Assembly: GCF_947242115.1 (NCBI RefSeq)
Contig: NC_074720.1
Span: forward strand, 9,922,645-9,986,644
DNA length: 64,000 bases
Source: Biomphalaria glabrata
Taxonomy: Eukaryota > Mollusca > Gastropoda > Planorbidae
Direction: 5' to 3'
Below the pieces are notes generated by a model. It did not search any database. It was not told the origin of the DNA and worked only from the letters and a program-made list of their open reading frames with translations. This document shows positions 1 through 15,570 of the stretch, one piece after another. The stretch's first letter is position 1. Every line of letters starts with the position of its first letter. A program made the translations under genes and the position numbers.

Positions 1-174
1 GACATCAAACAACAAACAGGTCGAGTAGAAAATAATTGGAATTATCAGATCGGATAAACTTGCTATTAGCGAAGAAATTATTTTAATCGCATAAAACTTG
101 TATCTTTCTTATGGACCCCCTATCGTTGTCTCGCGGACCTCTGGGGTACGCCTACCACCGTTTGAGAACCACTG
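1..174. mobile_element. Right end of a hAT DNA transposon relic
   Basis: The last bases read GTTTGAGAACCACTG, the complement of the classic hAT terminus CAGTGGTTCTCAAAC. The preceding GGACCTCTGGGGTACG is the usual neighbour of this terminus. The left end is outside the window. The putative 8-bp target copy after it is TACTAAGG. Confidence 0.6.
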
Positions 175-984
175 TACTAAGGTATAGTTAAACACCTGCC
201 TTGAGCCAAACATAATGACATGTATAATGACATTGTTAAAGAAAATAACGAAATTAAATTCTTATTTCAAATTTACTTTAGCTTAAAAAGTTTGAAGATT
301 TTGGCGATAGATTTAATCCCATTTAGAATCGATCAGTAAAATCAAAACTCTTTTCAACTAAAATTGATTTTGTTGTATGTCTATCTATAGACGCCCTGAC
401 TCTCACCACCTTCTTCCCCCTTCCCTCGCGTGTTACTCATTTGTCCCAAACCTGGTTGCTAAATTGGTCGTTAGCCAAAAAAAAAAAAAAAAGTTAGCTA
501 CCTTTTTGACGTCTAGTAGATGTCGAGTATAACAGTAGGGTGTCAGGCGTAGGTAGTGCAGCTGTCATACTCACACTAGATTTCTGTTCAAACACCACTT
601 CACAGAGAGAGGTGTCGACTTGAACTTCGCAGCTCCTACATTACAATTTAGCTTGCTTCGAACCTGACAGACTAGTTCGTTGTTAAAAGCAAACATAAAC
701 ACATACACACACATATAGCCAATTTAATAAACCTTTTTTTTTTGTCGACAATTTTTTCTCGTAATAAGTGACTTTCTTTTATTTCGATAATCATGAAAGT
801 AGACATATAGTCTTTTGAAGTTCAAGAAACGGTATTTTAATAGGCCATCTTTAATGTCTATTCATTTCCATGTACTATACAGGTGTTTTTTTTCTGCTAA
901 ATTTTTGTTATAAAAATACTTTTAATACAAAATTAAGTAAAATATTTTGGTGTTTTACATCACATTTGGTTCAAATATGTATAT
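175..984. other. Unassigned AT-rich spacer
   Basis: No convincing exon, RNA gene or repeat. Contains short A- and T-runs and a short CA-rich tract near 700. Nothing supportable. Confidence 0.6.
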
Positions 985-1216
985 AGCAAAACAAACTCAC
1001 AGAGTCTAGGTTTGAAATCTGGATAGATTTTTCAGACAATTGCAAATGATACAATTTGTGAAAACATTTTTTTTTGGTGGGAGACGTTTGTTTTGGTAGT
1101 TGATGAAATTAAATTCTTTTTTTTTCGTTGACTTGTTAATATGATTATATTCTTGTTCTAGTCTAGGTAATATATTTATGTTTAGAACTTCATATTAGAG
1201 TAAGCAAGAGAAATTG

Positions 1217-1291
<75 letters not shown>

Positions 1292-1326
1292 AAGATAGAT
1301 ATATAAATAGATAGATAGATATATAA

Positions 1327-1369
<43 letters not shown>

Positions 1370-1370
1370 C

Positions 1371-1439
<69 letters not shown>

Positions 1440-1465
1440 GAAAGAGTGAGAGATAGATAGATAGG
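985..1465 (+). repeat. Interspersed repeat with (GATA)n tail, copy A
   Basis: The stretch from AACAAACTCACAGAG to about 1213 aligns by eye with 12790-13018 (shared words: AGAGTCTAGG, GAAATCTGGAT, GTTTGTTTTGGT, TTGTTAATATGA, ATATATTTA). Both copies then run into a (GATA)n tract. This suggests a dispersed element that carries or seeds a tetranucleotide microsatellite at one end. The class is unknown. Confidence 0.65.
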
Positions 1466-4400
1466 TTATGACCCACGAAAGTCAATGGACTAATGTTCCT
1501 GTTATGACCCACGAAAGTCAATGGACTAATGTTCCTGTTGTGACCAATGAAAGTCAATTGACTAATGTTCCTGTTGTGACCCATGAAAGTCAATTGACTA
1601 ATGTTCCTGTTGTAACCCATGAAAGTCAATTGACTAATGTTCCTGTTGTGACCCACAAAAGACAATGGAGTAATGTTCCTGTTGTGACCAATGAAAGTCA
1701 ATGGACTAATGTTCCTGTTGTGACCCACGAAAGTCAATGGACTAATGTTCCTGTTATGACCCACGAAAGTCAATGGACTAATGTTCCTGTTATGACCCAC
1801 GAAAGTCAATGGACTAATGTTCCTGTTATGACCCATGAAAGTCAATGGACTAATGTTCCTGTTGTGACCCACGAAAGTCAATGGACTAATGTTTCTGTTA
1901 TGACCCACGAAAGTCAATGGACTAATGTTCCTGTTATGACCCACGAAAGTCAATGGACTAATGTTCCTGTTATGACCCACGAAAGTCAATGGACTAATGT
2001 TTCTGTTATGACCCACGAAAGTCAATGGACTAATGTTCCTGTTATGACCCACGAAAGTCAATGGACTAATGTTCCTGTTATGACCCACGAAAGTCAATGG
2101 ACTAATGTTCCTGTTATGACCCACGAAAGTCAATGGACTAATGTTCCTGTTATGACCCATGAAAATCAATGGACTAATGTTCCTGTTGTGACCAATGAAA
2201 GTCAATTGACTAATGTTCCTGTTGTGACCCATGAAAGTCAATTGACTAATGTTCCTGTTGTGACCCACGAAAGTCAATGGACTAATGTTCCTGTTGTGAC
2301 CCACGAAAGTCAATGGACTAATGTTCCTGTTATGACCCACGAAAGTCAATGGACTAATGTTCCTGTTTATGACCCACGAAAGTCAATGGACTAATGTTCC
2401 TGTTGTGACCCATGAAAATAAATTGATTAATGTTCCTGTTGTGACCCACAAAAGTCAATGGACTAATGTTCCTGTTGTGACCAATGAAAGTCAATTGACT
2501 AATGTTCCTGTTGTGACCCATGAAAGTCAATTGACTAATGTTCCTGTTGTGACCCACGAAAGTCAATGGACTAAAGTTCCTGTTGTGACCCACGAAAGTC
2601 AATGGACTAATGTTCCTGTTATGACCCACGAAAGTCAATGGACTAATGTTCCTGTTATGACCCACGAAAGTCAATGGACTAATGTTCCTGTTATGACCCA
2701 CGAAAGTCAATGGACTAATGTTCCTGTTGTGACCCATGAAAGTCAATTGACTAATGTTCCTGTTGTGACCCATGAAAGTCAATTGACTAATGTTCCTATT
2801 GTGACCCATGAAAGTCAATTGACTAATGTTCCTGTTGTGACCCACAAAAGTCAATCGACTAATGTTCCTGTTGTGACCAATGAAAGTCAATGGACTAATG
2901 TTCCTGTTGTGACCCACGAAAGTCAATGGACTAATGTTCCTGTTATGACCCACGAAAGTCAATGGACTAATGTTCCTGTTATGACCCACGAAAGTCAATG
3001 GACTAATGTTCCTGTTATGACCAATGAAAGTCAATGGACTAATGTTCCTGTTGTGACCCACGAAAGTCAATGGACTAATGTTTCTGTTATGACCCACGAA
3101 AGTCAATGGACTAATGTTCCTGTTATGACCCACGAAAGTCAATGGACTAATGTTCCTGTTATGACCCACGAAAGTAAATGGACTAATGTTCCTGTTATGA
3201 CCCACGAAAGACAATGGACTAATGTTCCTGTTATGACCCATGAAAATCAATCGACTAATGTTCCTGTTGTGACCAATGAAAGTCAATTGACTAATGTTCC
3301 TGTTGTGACCCATGAAAGTCAATTGACTAATGTTCCTGTTGTGACCCACGAAATTCAATGGACTAATGTTCCTGTTGTGACCCACGAAAGTCAATGGACT
3401 AATGTTCCTGTTATGACCCACGAAAGTCAATGGACTAATGTTCCTGTTATGACCCACGAAAGTCAATGGACTAATGTTCCTGTTGTGACCAATGAAAGTC
3501 AATTGACTAATGTTCCTGTTGTGACCCACAAAAGTCAATTTACTAATGTTTCTGTTGTGACCTATGAAAATAAATTGACTAATGTTCCTTTGTGACCCAC
3601 AAAAGTCAATTGACTAATGTTTCTGTTGTGACCCATGAAAATAAATTGACTAATGTTCCTTTGTGACCCACAAAAGTCAATTGACTAATGTTCCTGTTGT
3701 AACCCACAAAAGTCAATGGACTAATGTTCCTGTTGTGACCCACGAAAGTCAATGGACTAATGTTCCTGTTATGACCCACGAAAGTCAATGGACTAATGTT
3801 CCTGTTATGACCCACGAAAGTCAATGGACTAATGTTCCTGTTGTGACCAATGAAAGTCAATTGACTAATGTTCCTTTTGTGACCCACAAAAGTCAATTGA
3901 CTAATGTTCCTGTTGTGACCCACAAAAGTCAATGGACTAATGTTCCTGTTGTGACCAATGAAAGTCAATTGACTAATGTTCCTGTTGTGACCAATGAAAG
4001 TCAATTGACTAATGTTCCTGTTGTGACCCACAAAAGTCAATTGACAAATGTTTCTGTTGTGACCCATGAAAATCAATTGACTAATGTTCCTTTTGTGACC
4101 CACAAAAGTCAATTGACTAATGTTCCTGTTGTGACCCACAAAAGTCAATGGACTAATGTTCCTGTTGTGATCAATGAAAGTCAATTGACTAAAGTTCCTG
4201 TTGTGACCCACAAAAGTCAATGGACTAATGTTCCTGTTATGACCCACAAAAGTCAATGGACTAATGTTCCTGTTGTGACCAATGAAAGTCAATTGACTAA
4301 TGTTCCTGTTGTGACCCACAAAAGTCAATGGACTAATGTTCCTGTTGTGACCCACGAAAGTCAATGGACTAATGTTCCTGTTATGACCCACGAAAGTCAA

Positions 4401-7188
4401 TGGACTAATGTTCCTGTTATGACCCACGAAAGTCAATGGACTAATGTTCCTGTTGTGACCAATGAAAGTCAATTGACTAATGTTCCTGTTGTGACCCACA
4501 AAAGTCAATTGACTAATGTTTCTGTTGTGACCCATGAAAATAAATTGACTAATGTTCCTTTGTGACCCACAAAAGTCAATTGACTAATGTTTCTGTTGTG
4601 ACCCATGAAAATAAATTGACTAATGTTCCTTTGTGACCCACAAAAGTCAATCGACTAATGTTCCTGTTGTGACCCACAAAAGTCAATGGACTAATGTTCC
4701 TGTTGTGACCAATGAAAGTCAATTGACTAATGTTCCTGTTGTGACCCATGAAAGTCAATTGACTAATGTTCCTGTTGTGACCCACGAAAGTCAATGGACT
4801 AATGTTCCTGTTGTGACCCACGAAAGTCAATGGACTAATGTTCCTGTTATGACCCACGAAAGTCAATGGACTAATGTTCCTGTTATGACCCACGAAAGTC
4901 AATGGACTAATGTTCCTGTTGTGACCAATGAAAGTCAATTGACTAATGTTCCTTTTGTGACCCACAAAAGTCAATTGACTAATGTTCCTGTTGTGACCCA
5001 CAAAAGTCAATGGACTAATGTTCCTGTTGTGACCAATGAAAGTCAATTGACTAATGTTCCTGTTGTGACCCACAAAAGTCAATGGACTAATGTTCCTCTT
5101 TTGACCCATGAAAGTCAATGGACTAATGTTTCTGTTATGACCCACGAAATTCAATGGACTAATGTTCCTGTTGTGACCCATGAAAGTCAATTGACTTATG
5201 TTCCTGTTGTGACCCATGAAAGTCATTTGACTAATGTTCCTGTTATGACCAACGAAAGTCAATGGACTAATGTTCCTGTTGTGACCCATGAAAGTCAATG
5301 GACTAATGTTCCTGTTGTGACCCATGAAAGTCAATGGACTAATGTTCCTGTTGTGACCCATGAAAGTCAATGGACTAATGTTTCTGTTGTGACCCATGAA
5401 AGTCAATGGACTAATGTTCCTGTTGTGACCCACGAAAGTCAATGGACTAATGTTCCTGTTGTGACCCACGAAAGTCAATTGACTAATGTTCCTGTTGTGA
5501 CCCACAAAAGTCAATGGACTAATGTTCCTGTTATGACCCATGAAAGTCAATGGACTAATGTTCCTGTTATGACCCACGAAAGTCAATGGACTAATGTTCC
5601 TGTTGTGACCCATGAAAGTCAATTGACTTATGTTCCTGTTATGACCCATTAAAGTCAATGGACTAATGTTCCTGTTATGACCCACGAAAGTCAATGGACT
5701 AATGTTCCTGTTGTGACCCATGAAAGTCAATTGACTTATGTTCCTGTTGTGACCCATGAAAGTCATTTGACTAATGTTCCTGTTATGACCAACGAAAGTC
5801 AATGGACTAATGTTCCATTTGTGACCCACAAAAGTCAATGGACTAATGTTCCTGTTGTGACCAATGAAAGTCAATTGACTAATGTTCCTGTTGTGACCCA
5901 CAAAAGTCAATGGACTAATGTTCCTCTTTTGACCCATGAAAGTCAATGGACTAATGTTTCTGTTATGACCCACGAAATTCAATGGACTAATGTTCCTGTT
6001 GTGACCCATGAAAGTCAATTGACTTATGTTCCTGTTGTGACCCATGAAAGTCATTTGACTAATGTTCCTGTTATGACCAACGAAAGTCAATGGACTAATG
6101 TTCCTGTTGTGACCCATGAAAGTCAATGGACTAATGTTCCTGTTGTGACCCATGAAAGTCAATGGACTAATGTTCCTGTTGTGACCCATGAAAGTCAATG
6201 GACTAATGTTTCTGTTGTGACCCATGAAAGTCAATGGACTAATGTTCCTGTTGTGACCCACGAAAGTCAATGGACTAATGTTCCTGTTGTGACTAACGAA
6301 AGTCAATTGACTAATGTTCCTGTTGTGACCCACAAAAGTCAATGGACTAATGTTCCTGTTATGACCCATGAAAGTCAATGGACTAATGTTCCTGTTATGA
6401 CCCACGAAAGTCAATGGACTAATGTTCCTGTTGTGACCCATGAAAGTCAATTGACTTATGTTCCTGTTATGACCCATGAAAGTCAATGGACTAATGTTCC
6501 TGTTATGACCCACGAAAGTCAATGGACTAATGTTCCTGTTGTGACCCATGAAAGTCAATTGACTTATGTTCCTGTTGTGACCCATGAAAGTCATTTGACT
6601 AATGTTCCTGTTATGACCAACGAAAGTCAATGGACTAATGTTCCATTTGTGACCCATGAAAGTCAATGGACTAATGTTCCTGTTGTGACCCATGAAAGTC
6701 AATGGACTAATGTTCTTGTTGTGACCCATGAAAGTCAATGGACTAATGTTCCTGTTGTGACCCATGAAAGTCAATGGACTAATGTTCCTGTTGTGACCCA
6801 CGAAAGTCAATGGACTAATGTTCCTGTTGTGACCCACGAAAGTCAATTGACTTATGTTCCTGTTGTGACCCATGAAAGTCATTTGACTAATGTTCCTGTT
6901 ATGACCAACGAAAGTCAATGGACTAGTGTTCCTGTTGTGACCCATGAAAGTCAATGGACTAATGTTCCTGTTGTGACCCACGAAAGTCAATGGACTAATG
7001 TTCCTGTTGTGACCCACGAAAGTCAATGGACTAATGTTCCTGTTGTGACCCACGAAAGTCAATGGACTAATGTTCCTGTTGTGACCCACGAAAGTCAATG
7101 GACTAATGTTCCTGTTGTGACCCATGAAAGTCAATGGACTAATGTTTCTGTTATGACCCATGAAATTCAATGGACTAATGTTCCTGTT
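1466..7188. repeat. 36-bp minisatellite, about 159 units, with higher-order repeats
   Basis: The unit is ATGACCCACGAAAGTCAATG followed by GACTAATGTTCCTGTT. Variants occur at a few fixed sites (ATG/GTG, CAC/CAT/AAT, GAA/AAA, TGG/TTG). The unit length is a multiple of three and has no stop in one frame of each strand, so long open frames arise (MTHESQWTNVPV on +, NRNISPLTFVGH on -). Units of 35 and 37 bases (near 2367, 3587, 3658, 4557, 4628) and a TAA at 5649 break these frames, so coding is unlikely. Higher-order copies are spaced 828 bp in 5.1-6.9 kb and 970 bp in 3.5-4.7 kb. Confidence 0.97.
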
Positions 7189-7810
7189 ATTTTATTTAAA
7201 TATTGTGTTTCGTTTTGTTCTATAACAGATCTTCAGACCCCCCCCCTCCCCTTCTTTCCCTTGTAACACATTTGTATACCCCCCCTTTCTCCACTCCTTA
7301 GCTGTCACGTGATATCCGAACGTTCCATTTTTTTTTAAGAAATAAAATACTATAGCTCTCTGTGGCACACACACACACACATACATGCACACACTTTAGA
7401 GACGGGCTTTGTTTGTTAAGTAACTAACGAGTTCATTGACTTTAAAATACTTCCTTGTTTTTCAAGAAATTTGTTCTCTTTCTGAAGGCAAAACTGCTTA
7501 GAAATCTTTTGGCAGCATCGCTCAAAATTTGTCAAGCAAGTATTTAAAAAAAAAATTCAGATCCAGTTTAAAGTCAGCCGTGATACTTGACACAACAGTG
7601 CAAATAGATTTCTAAACACAGACGTAGTTGAATCGTGAGATATGAAACAAATCTTTCATTAAAGCTATTCATTTTGGACCCCCAGAATTAAAAACATACC
7701 TGCTTTGGTAAAAGGCTTCCTTAGATGCTGATCGTTCCACGACTTTTGAATGGTGTAATATTACATAGGGGAGATTATTACAAAATTCTTTCATCTACCG
7801 TACTTGATTA
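7189..7810. other. Spacer after the minisatellite
   Basis: Contains C-rich stretches near 7238 and 7280 and a short (CA)n near 7366. No gene or transposon is recognised. Confidence 0.5.
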
Positions 7811-7980
7811 CAGTATACATTATTCCATTATACATAATTTCTGTATACAGTATTCCAGTATACATTATTCCAGTATACATTGTTTCAGTATGCATTATTA
7901 CAGTATACAATATTCCAGTATACATTATTCCATTATACATTATTTCAGTATACAGTATTCCATTATACATCATTACAGTA
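7811..7980. repeat. 15-bp tandem repeat, about 11 imperfect units
   Basis: The unit is close to CAGTATACATTATTC, with variants CCATTATACATTATT and CAGTATACAGTATTC. It contains GTATAC and ATTAT half-palindromes. Open frames across it are a by-product of the 15-base period. Confidence 0.9.
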
Positions 7981-9774
7981 TCAACTTTTTCCTTTACTTG
8001 TAGCTTATGGTCGCCTTTTAAATTTTTAAATTATATTGAGGTGTATACTCTTAATTAAGGTGTATAAGCCAACGTTGGTGGACGTCACTGAATAGAATGC
8101 TTTCTTTTAGACGTGTCTTGTACTTTAGATACAGTAGTTCAACATACTGAATGTTACGCGTCCAGGGAATATCTATTCACACTTATCTAAAGATCCTGTT
8201 AATAAACAGGAACTCCAAAAATTCTAACACTTCAATTTAAAAAATTAGGTTGATATAGAGATTTTAATTACAGCAATTTATAAAAAACAAAGAACTATAA
8301 TTTACCTATAGTCTATATTAAACTATACGTTTATTTTAATAATAAAGTTGGGATAACTATAATAAATTAAAACAGCAAACAAAGAATTTTAACATCAAAA
8401 TAATTTATTATTTTATTTAAGCGATGAAAGAAGCATAATATAAAATAAGTTTAATCATAAGAAATTTATATTCTTAAACTCAGTACAGGTTCTCTACTCT
8501 AAATTTAAAAAAAAAAAAAAAAGATGTATTCAGAATTGGACTAGACTTGCTACACGTACCCATGAACCTGAGTACGATATTCTGCCTCAACGTGGCACTC
8601 GGGTGGAAACGATTACTTGAGGAAGTGATTAAACTTAATTCTAAATGAACAGCAAAACAAAACTCCTTGTGGGAATGTCCAAGGGAATGCGAGAGCTTTC
8701 CCATAGCACGGTGGCGGAGTTGAAAGAGAGCTTCCACATCCCTGTCAGTAAACCATGGGCCGTTCCTTAAGGGACCGTTACAATAATTGCGAGTTCTGCA
8801 CGGTTAGCTTGGTAAAACATAAGAAAATGGCGGGGGTTCCCGGTATACTCGTCCGGAGTGCCGGATATATCGGAAATAGCAATGTTTTACATAGACATTG
8901 ACTTGGACCTCTTCCAGACAGAACGGTTTGTTCAAACAGGCTTACACGCCTAGAGTTCGAAGAGCCTTGGTTTAACTCCTTTGACAATCAAACGTACATA
9001 TGAAATATAATAATGTAATCGATTTGGCATATATATTTTTTTTTAATTGTCATTGTCGATTACAAAACATGTCAAAGTTTCAAAGACATAGGAAACTAGT
9101 AGAAATAAGAATACTAAAACGAAAATTTCTTTGATTGTTTTTGACCAGAGCATGTTGTTGTTAGTCATTACTCGTAGCGCTGCGCACTAACGTTATGTTT
9201 ACTGGAGAGTCTCGAAGTGATGGTTCAGTGGGCGTTAGGGTTAGGGTTTGGAACAAAATTCCCCCCCCCCCACTCAAAAGTTCTATATCCGCTCGTGAAT
9301 GAAAGAGCTCAACAATTTCATATTGGTTGATGACTGTCGTTGACTTGTATCACAAAGCAGCTGGCAGACAATTAAAACCGCTGTATTATGTTTTAACTTT
9401 TAAAACTTCAAATAACTTGAATAACATCTTTGTGAACCATATAACTTACAGTATAGACACATTTAGCTGGAGATAAAATGAAATACATGGAGTATACTGT
9501 AGTAGAAATATAAAATGGTGTCTGAACAAAATCTAACTCACTACAAAAAACACGTCTTTTCTCTCTGGCAATCTGGAGTTGTCTGTCATCTACCCAAGAC
9601 AGCTGACGCCAATGCCTCTTTTCTTGCATCATTCACGCTACTTAGGCAACAAGTCATCGATAACCTCTTCCCACCGTCACCATAGACATAGCCCACACAC
9701 ACACACACACACATACTCTAATGTAACATTCTCTTAACCTTCACCTTTCCCTTTTGCTGCTGAACCGTTAGGAC
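7981..9774. other. Unassigned intergenic DNA
   Basis: AT-rich, with poly-A and poly-C runs, a two-unit GTTAGG motif at 9235 and a short CA tract at 9695. Short open frames show no recognisable protein. Confidence 0.5.
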
Positions 9775-10707
9775 TAGGGCCGGCCTTAGGGCTCTGCAAC
9801 CTGTACGGCCGCAGTGCTCCCCGCACTTTCATAGGCCCTGCCTAACACTAGTTGTAAATTATTAAATTAAACCATTTTAACTTATAACAGGGCTCCGTGG
9901 CCTCCAGATTTTCAAGGAGCTCCTGGAGTATAAAAAAAAGTCTTGAAAAACTCCAGAAATTATTAAAATATCCTAAAAACTCATAAAAAATTGTCATTTT
10001 GGGGTGTCATTAAATAAGGAAAACGCCAATCCAAATCGCGTTTAAAAAAAACGGCATTGTCAATTTTCATTTTATAAAAATAATAAGGCGAATTTAAACC
10101 CAAACAGGAAGTTCAAATACTTAATTTACTGTAATAGTCAGTGGCATATAAATATAGATCTAAATCTATCTCGATCTCTTTAAAAAAAAAAAAAATCGAT
10201 ATTTTGCTAGTCGATAGTAAATTTAAAAGGCAGATGTGAATGTTTATCGGCTTTTGTTGGAAAACTCCCTTCTATTGTAGATGGCTCGTAATTTAATAGG
10301 ACTGATTTTGCATTTAGTATAGTATGAATAAAATGCAATGACGAATTTATTTTAAAAAAATAATAATTTTCACTTATTATCCTTATCCCAACCCCGACTA
10401 GGCTACGCGCAATCTAATTCGCATAGGGCCCCGCAATCTGTAGGACCGGCCCTGGATATACTGTATGAGTTCGTGTAGTAATGCTGTGCGTAGTTATGAA
10501 TGAATAGAATGCAAAGACAAATATTTTTTCCTATACAAAGTCTTAATTTTCACTTACTATCCGTATCCCAAACCAAACTGGGCCCCGCGAAATCCGTTTC
10601 GCATTGGGCCCACAATGGTTAAGTCCGGCCCTGCTATTTAGTCACGGGTGAATACAGAGAAGATTACTTGTTCTCTTTCCATGACTTCTTGGTCACAATG
10701 GTTAAGT
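9775..10707. mobile_element. hAT-type non-autonomous element(s), GGGCCGGCC family, composite copy
   Basis: Left end TAGGGCCGGCCTTAG; right ends GGACCGGCCCTG at 10454 and AAGTCCGGCCCTG at 10633 and 10707. The right-terminal portion (about 140 bp) is present twice in a row, so one copy probably sits beside or inside a second. The body matches the family members at 22740-23138 and 24501-25312 (shared words: GTGTAAATTATTAAATTAAA, CTTATAACAG, GGAGCTCCT). No intact transposase. Confidence 0.7.
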
Positions 10708-12789
10708 CCGGCCCTGCTATTTTGTGACGGGTGAATACTACTTGTTCTCCCCCCACCCTCTTTTATGTGTAGGGTAATTCTAGTGATCTTTCCTTTACTT
10801 CTTGCGTGTTCAAATTCTTTAGCAAGGACGAGAATTATATATGTAGATTATAAACAAACAAAAAGTTTAAGAAAATTTTTTATTCTAACTGGGTATCGAA
10901 CCCGAAATTTTACATCGTCAGATGCGTGAAATTATGTACATACTAATTCAGACAGCAGTGATTATTTATTGATATTATCATTATATAGACATCTAGATCG
11001 AATACCAGACTTTTTATTTAAAACTTTTAATCTAGAAGTTTCAACTAGATCAGAAATGAGAAGCTGTAGAGATAACATGTAAACAAAATGTGTACCATAC
11101 AGACAGAGAGACAGACAGACGAAATGTGCTGAGATAATCTTTGTAAAACGAAAACTTTCCCGTGTATTTCAGCCCTTTTCCTCTCGCGAAATGTTCTAAA
11201 ACTCCAAATCAAACACGTGCGGTGTGTCTAGCTTATGTTCTGCTGTGTGTCTAGCTCACGTTCGGCTGTGTGTCTAGCTCACTCTCTCACGTGCACCGTC
11301 ATAATGTCCATAATGTTTGAGTTCCAATCGATCATGACACCTTCAGTGGAAGTACATCGCAATCTATGCTGCATTTGCAGCGCTTCTCAGAATATTGAAT
11401 ATACACGGGTCTAACTATTTTGTAATAGGCGGTAAAAGAGAGAAACTACGAATGTGTGTGTTTGGTGGATACTCACACTATACAACTGAATCATAGTCTA
11501 ATGGCTAAATGTCTAAAGTATTAAGGGTATGTTTGTTTAGGTGACTAAAAAAACAGAAATATTTTTTGGAAATAAAATTTCAATTCTCTAATTAGAAATC
11601 ATGACAGGATAGAACACACATTATTTACCCTCAAAAAAACGTAATTTTTAAATTAGATTTACAAAAGTACTCAACATGAAGTTTAAAACTTATTGACTGA
11701 TTGACCTCGATATAAGCTTGGCTTTTTTCTCTTGTACGGGAAGTAAAGTGGAAACTATTCATTTCTAATTAACTCCCTTTCATTCTCCAATCTTCTGTTT
11801 AAAACTTGAAATTTCGTGAAACCAATAGATAAGTCAACATCCGTGCACACATCTCGTCAGACCTTGATGCCTACACTACGTGACGCCTGTAATGTAAAAA
11901 GAAATCTTTTGGCATTTTAAAAATATTTCATATACGCTTTACATGGGTCATAAAGACGTCTGGAAAAAAAAAGTCAAAACCTTATTGGCTTCTTTTGCGG
12001 GCTAGCATTGCATTGTTAACCACATTTGAACTAAGATGAAATGCTACGTGTCAAGATCTTACAACATTAAAAACTCAATCAAGGCACAACAGAAAATGCT
12101 GCAGGAAGATATCACTTATAATATACTCACAGATGAAAGTTAAGTGTTAACGACGTGCTGAAATGGTATAAAGTTCCCAAATAATCATCAGTTGTGCCCC
12201 GAAGAATTTTTTGAAAAATTAAAGAAAAACAACTTAAAATACAAATATGCTATTGTAAAAGTTTTATTTTAGGGGTTAAAAAGATGAAAACTGTTAAATT
12301 TTATTTTTGGTCTAATATTATTGTTTGAATTTTGGTTTTCTAACACAACTGAATTCCGCTTCTATAGTTTCAGAATCCTTCTGAGTTTTTACCTGGTCTG
12401 GAATCATAAGGCATACGATTAAACATTACCTGCAAAGTGTGCAGTGTTTCCGATGTTTACATAGTTAACGTCCAAATCAGATAAGAACATTTCAAAAAGT
12501 GGAATTCTACCAAAACAAAAAGTAAGAGAGAGAACTCTTGGCTTCTGCTTTAACGTCAGGCTTAAACGAAAGTGCTTTAAAAAAAAAAAGGCGCCAAAAT
12601 CTATTTTGAGAATGTTGTAAGACAATTAGTTTTCTAGCCACGACTTCGACATTGAGTTTCTTAGTGTTTTATTCAAACATTGGGATTGGTCATGAGAGGC
12701 AGGTAAGGAAAGTGACATGGAATGTTTTCCTTAAGAGCAATAACAAGTATGCGTCAGTGGCGCCCTAGGATGAGGATGTAGTGTCGGAG
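10708..12789. other. Unassigned intergenic DNA
   Basis: The part 10708-10840 is shared with 25313-25450 (GTGACGGGTGAATACTACTTG ends, CTTTCCTTTACTTCTTG), so it is flanking repeat sequence. The rest shows nothing recognisable. Confidence 0.5.
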
Positions 12790-15400
<2,611 letters not shown>

Positions 15401-15401
15401 T

Positions 15402-15570
15402 TATGCTCAGAGCCCAATAGTCCAATCTCTTTTGTGGACTAGTCGGGAACGGGGTATCTGAGAGAAGGTTTCCGTGCTGCCTTTAGGAGCTTAGAGAACA
15501 CAACTCTGCTTAAGTCGGGATATGAACTCCAGCCTCCTTGTGGCCAAGCCGTAGCCTAGCGTTTTGTTTT
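15402..15570 (-). mobile_element. tRNA-derived SINE (family S1), minus strand
   Basis: The reverse complement reads GGCTTGGCCACAAGGAGGCT, then CCCGACTTAAGCAGAGTTGTG, CTAAAGGCAGCACGGAAA and GAGATTGGAC. It matches the copy at 37925-38155 in the same order, without the 3' TATAAAAGC end. Confidence 0.65.

Noticed and set aside
1466-7188. CRISPR-like regular repeats
   Set aside because: Units abut directly with no unique spacers, and the setting is eukaryotic.
1468-7266. Long open frames (300-864 codons) on both strands with 12-residue repeats
   Set aside because: They arise from a 36-base tandem unit without stops in one frame per strand. 35- and 37-base units and a stop break them, and no start context, splice sites or non-repeat domain is present.
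9235-9250. Telomere repeat (TTAGGG)
   Set aside because: Only two units, not an array; chance or a tiny interstitial trace.
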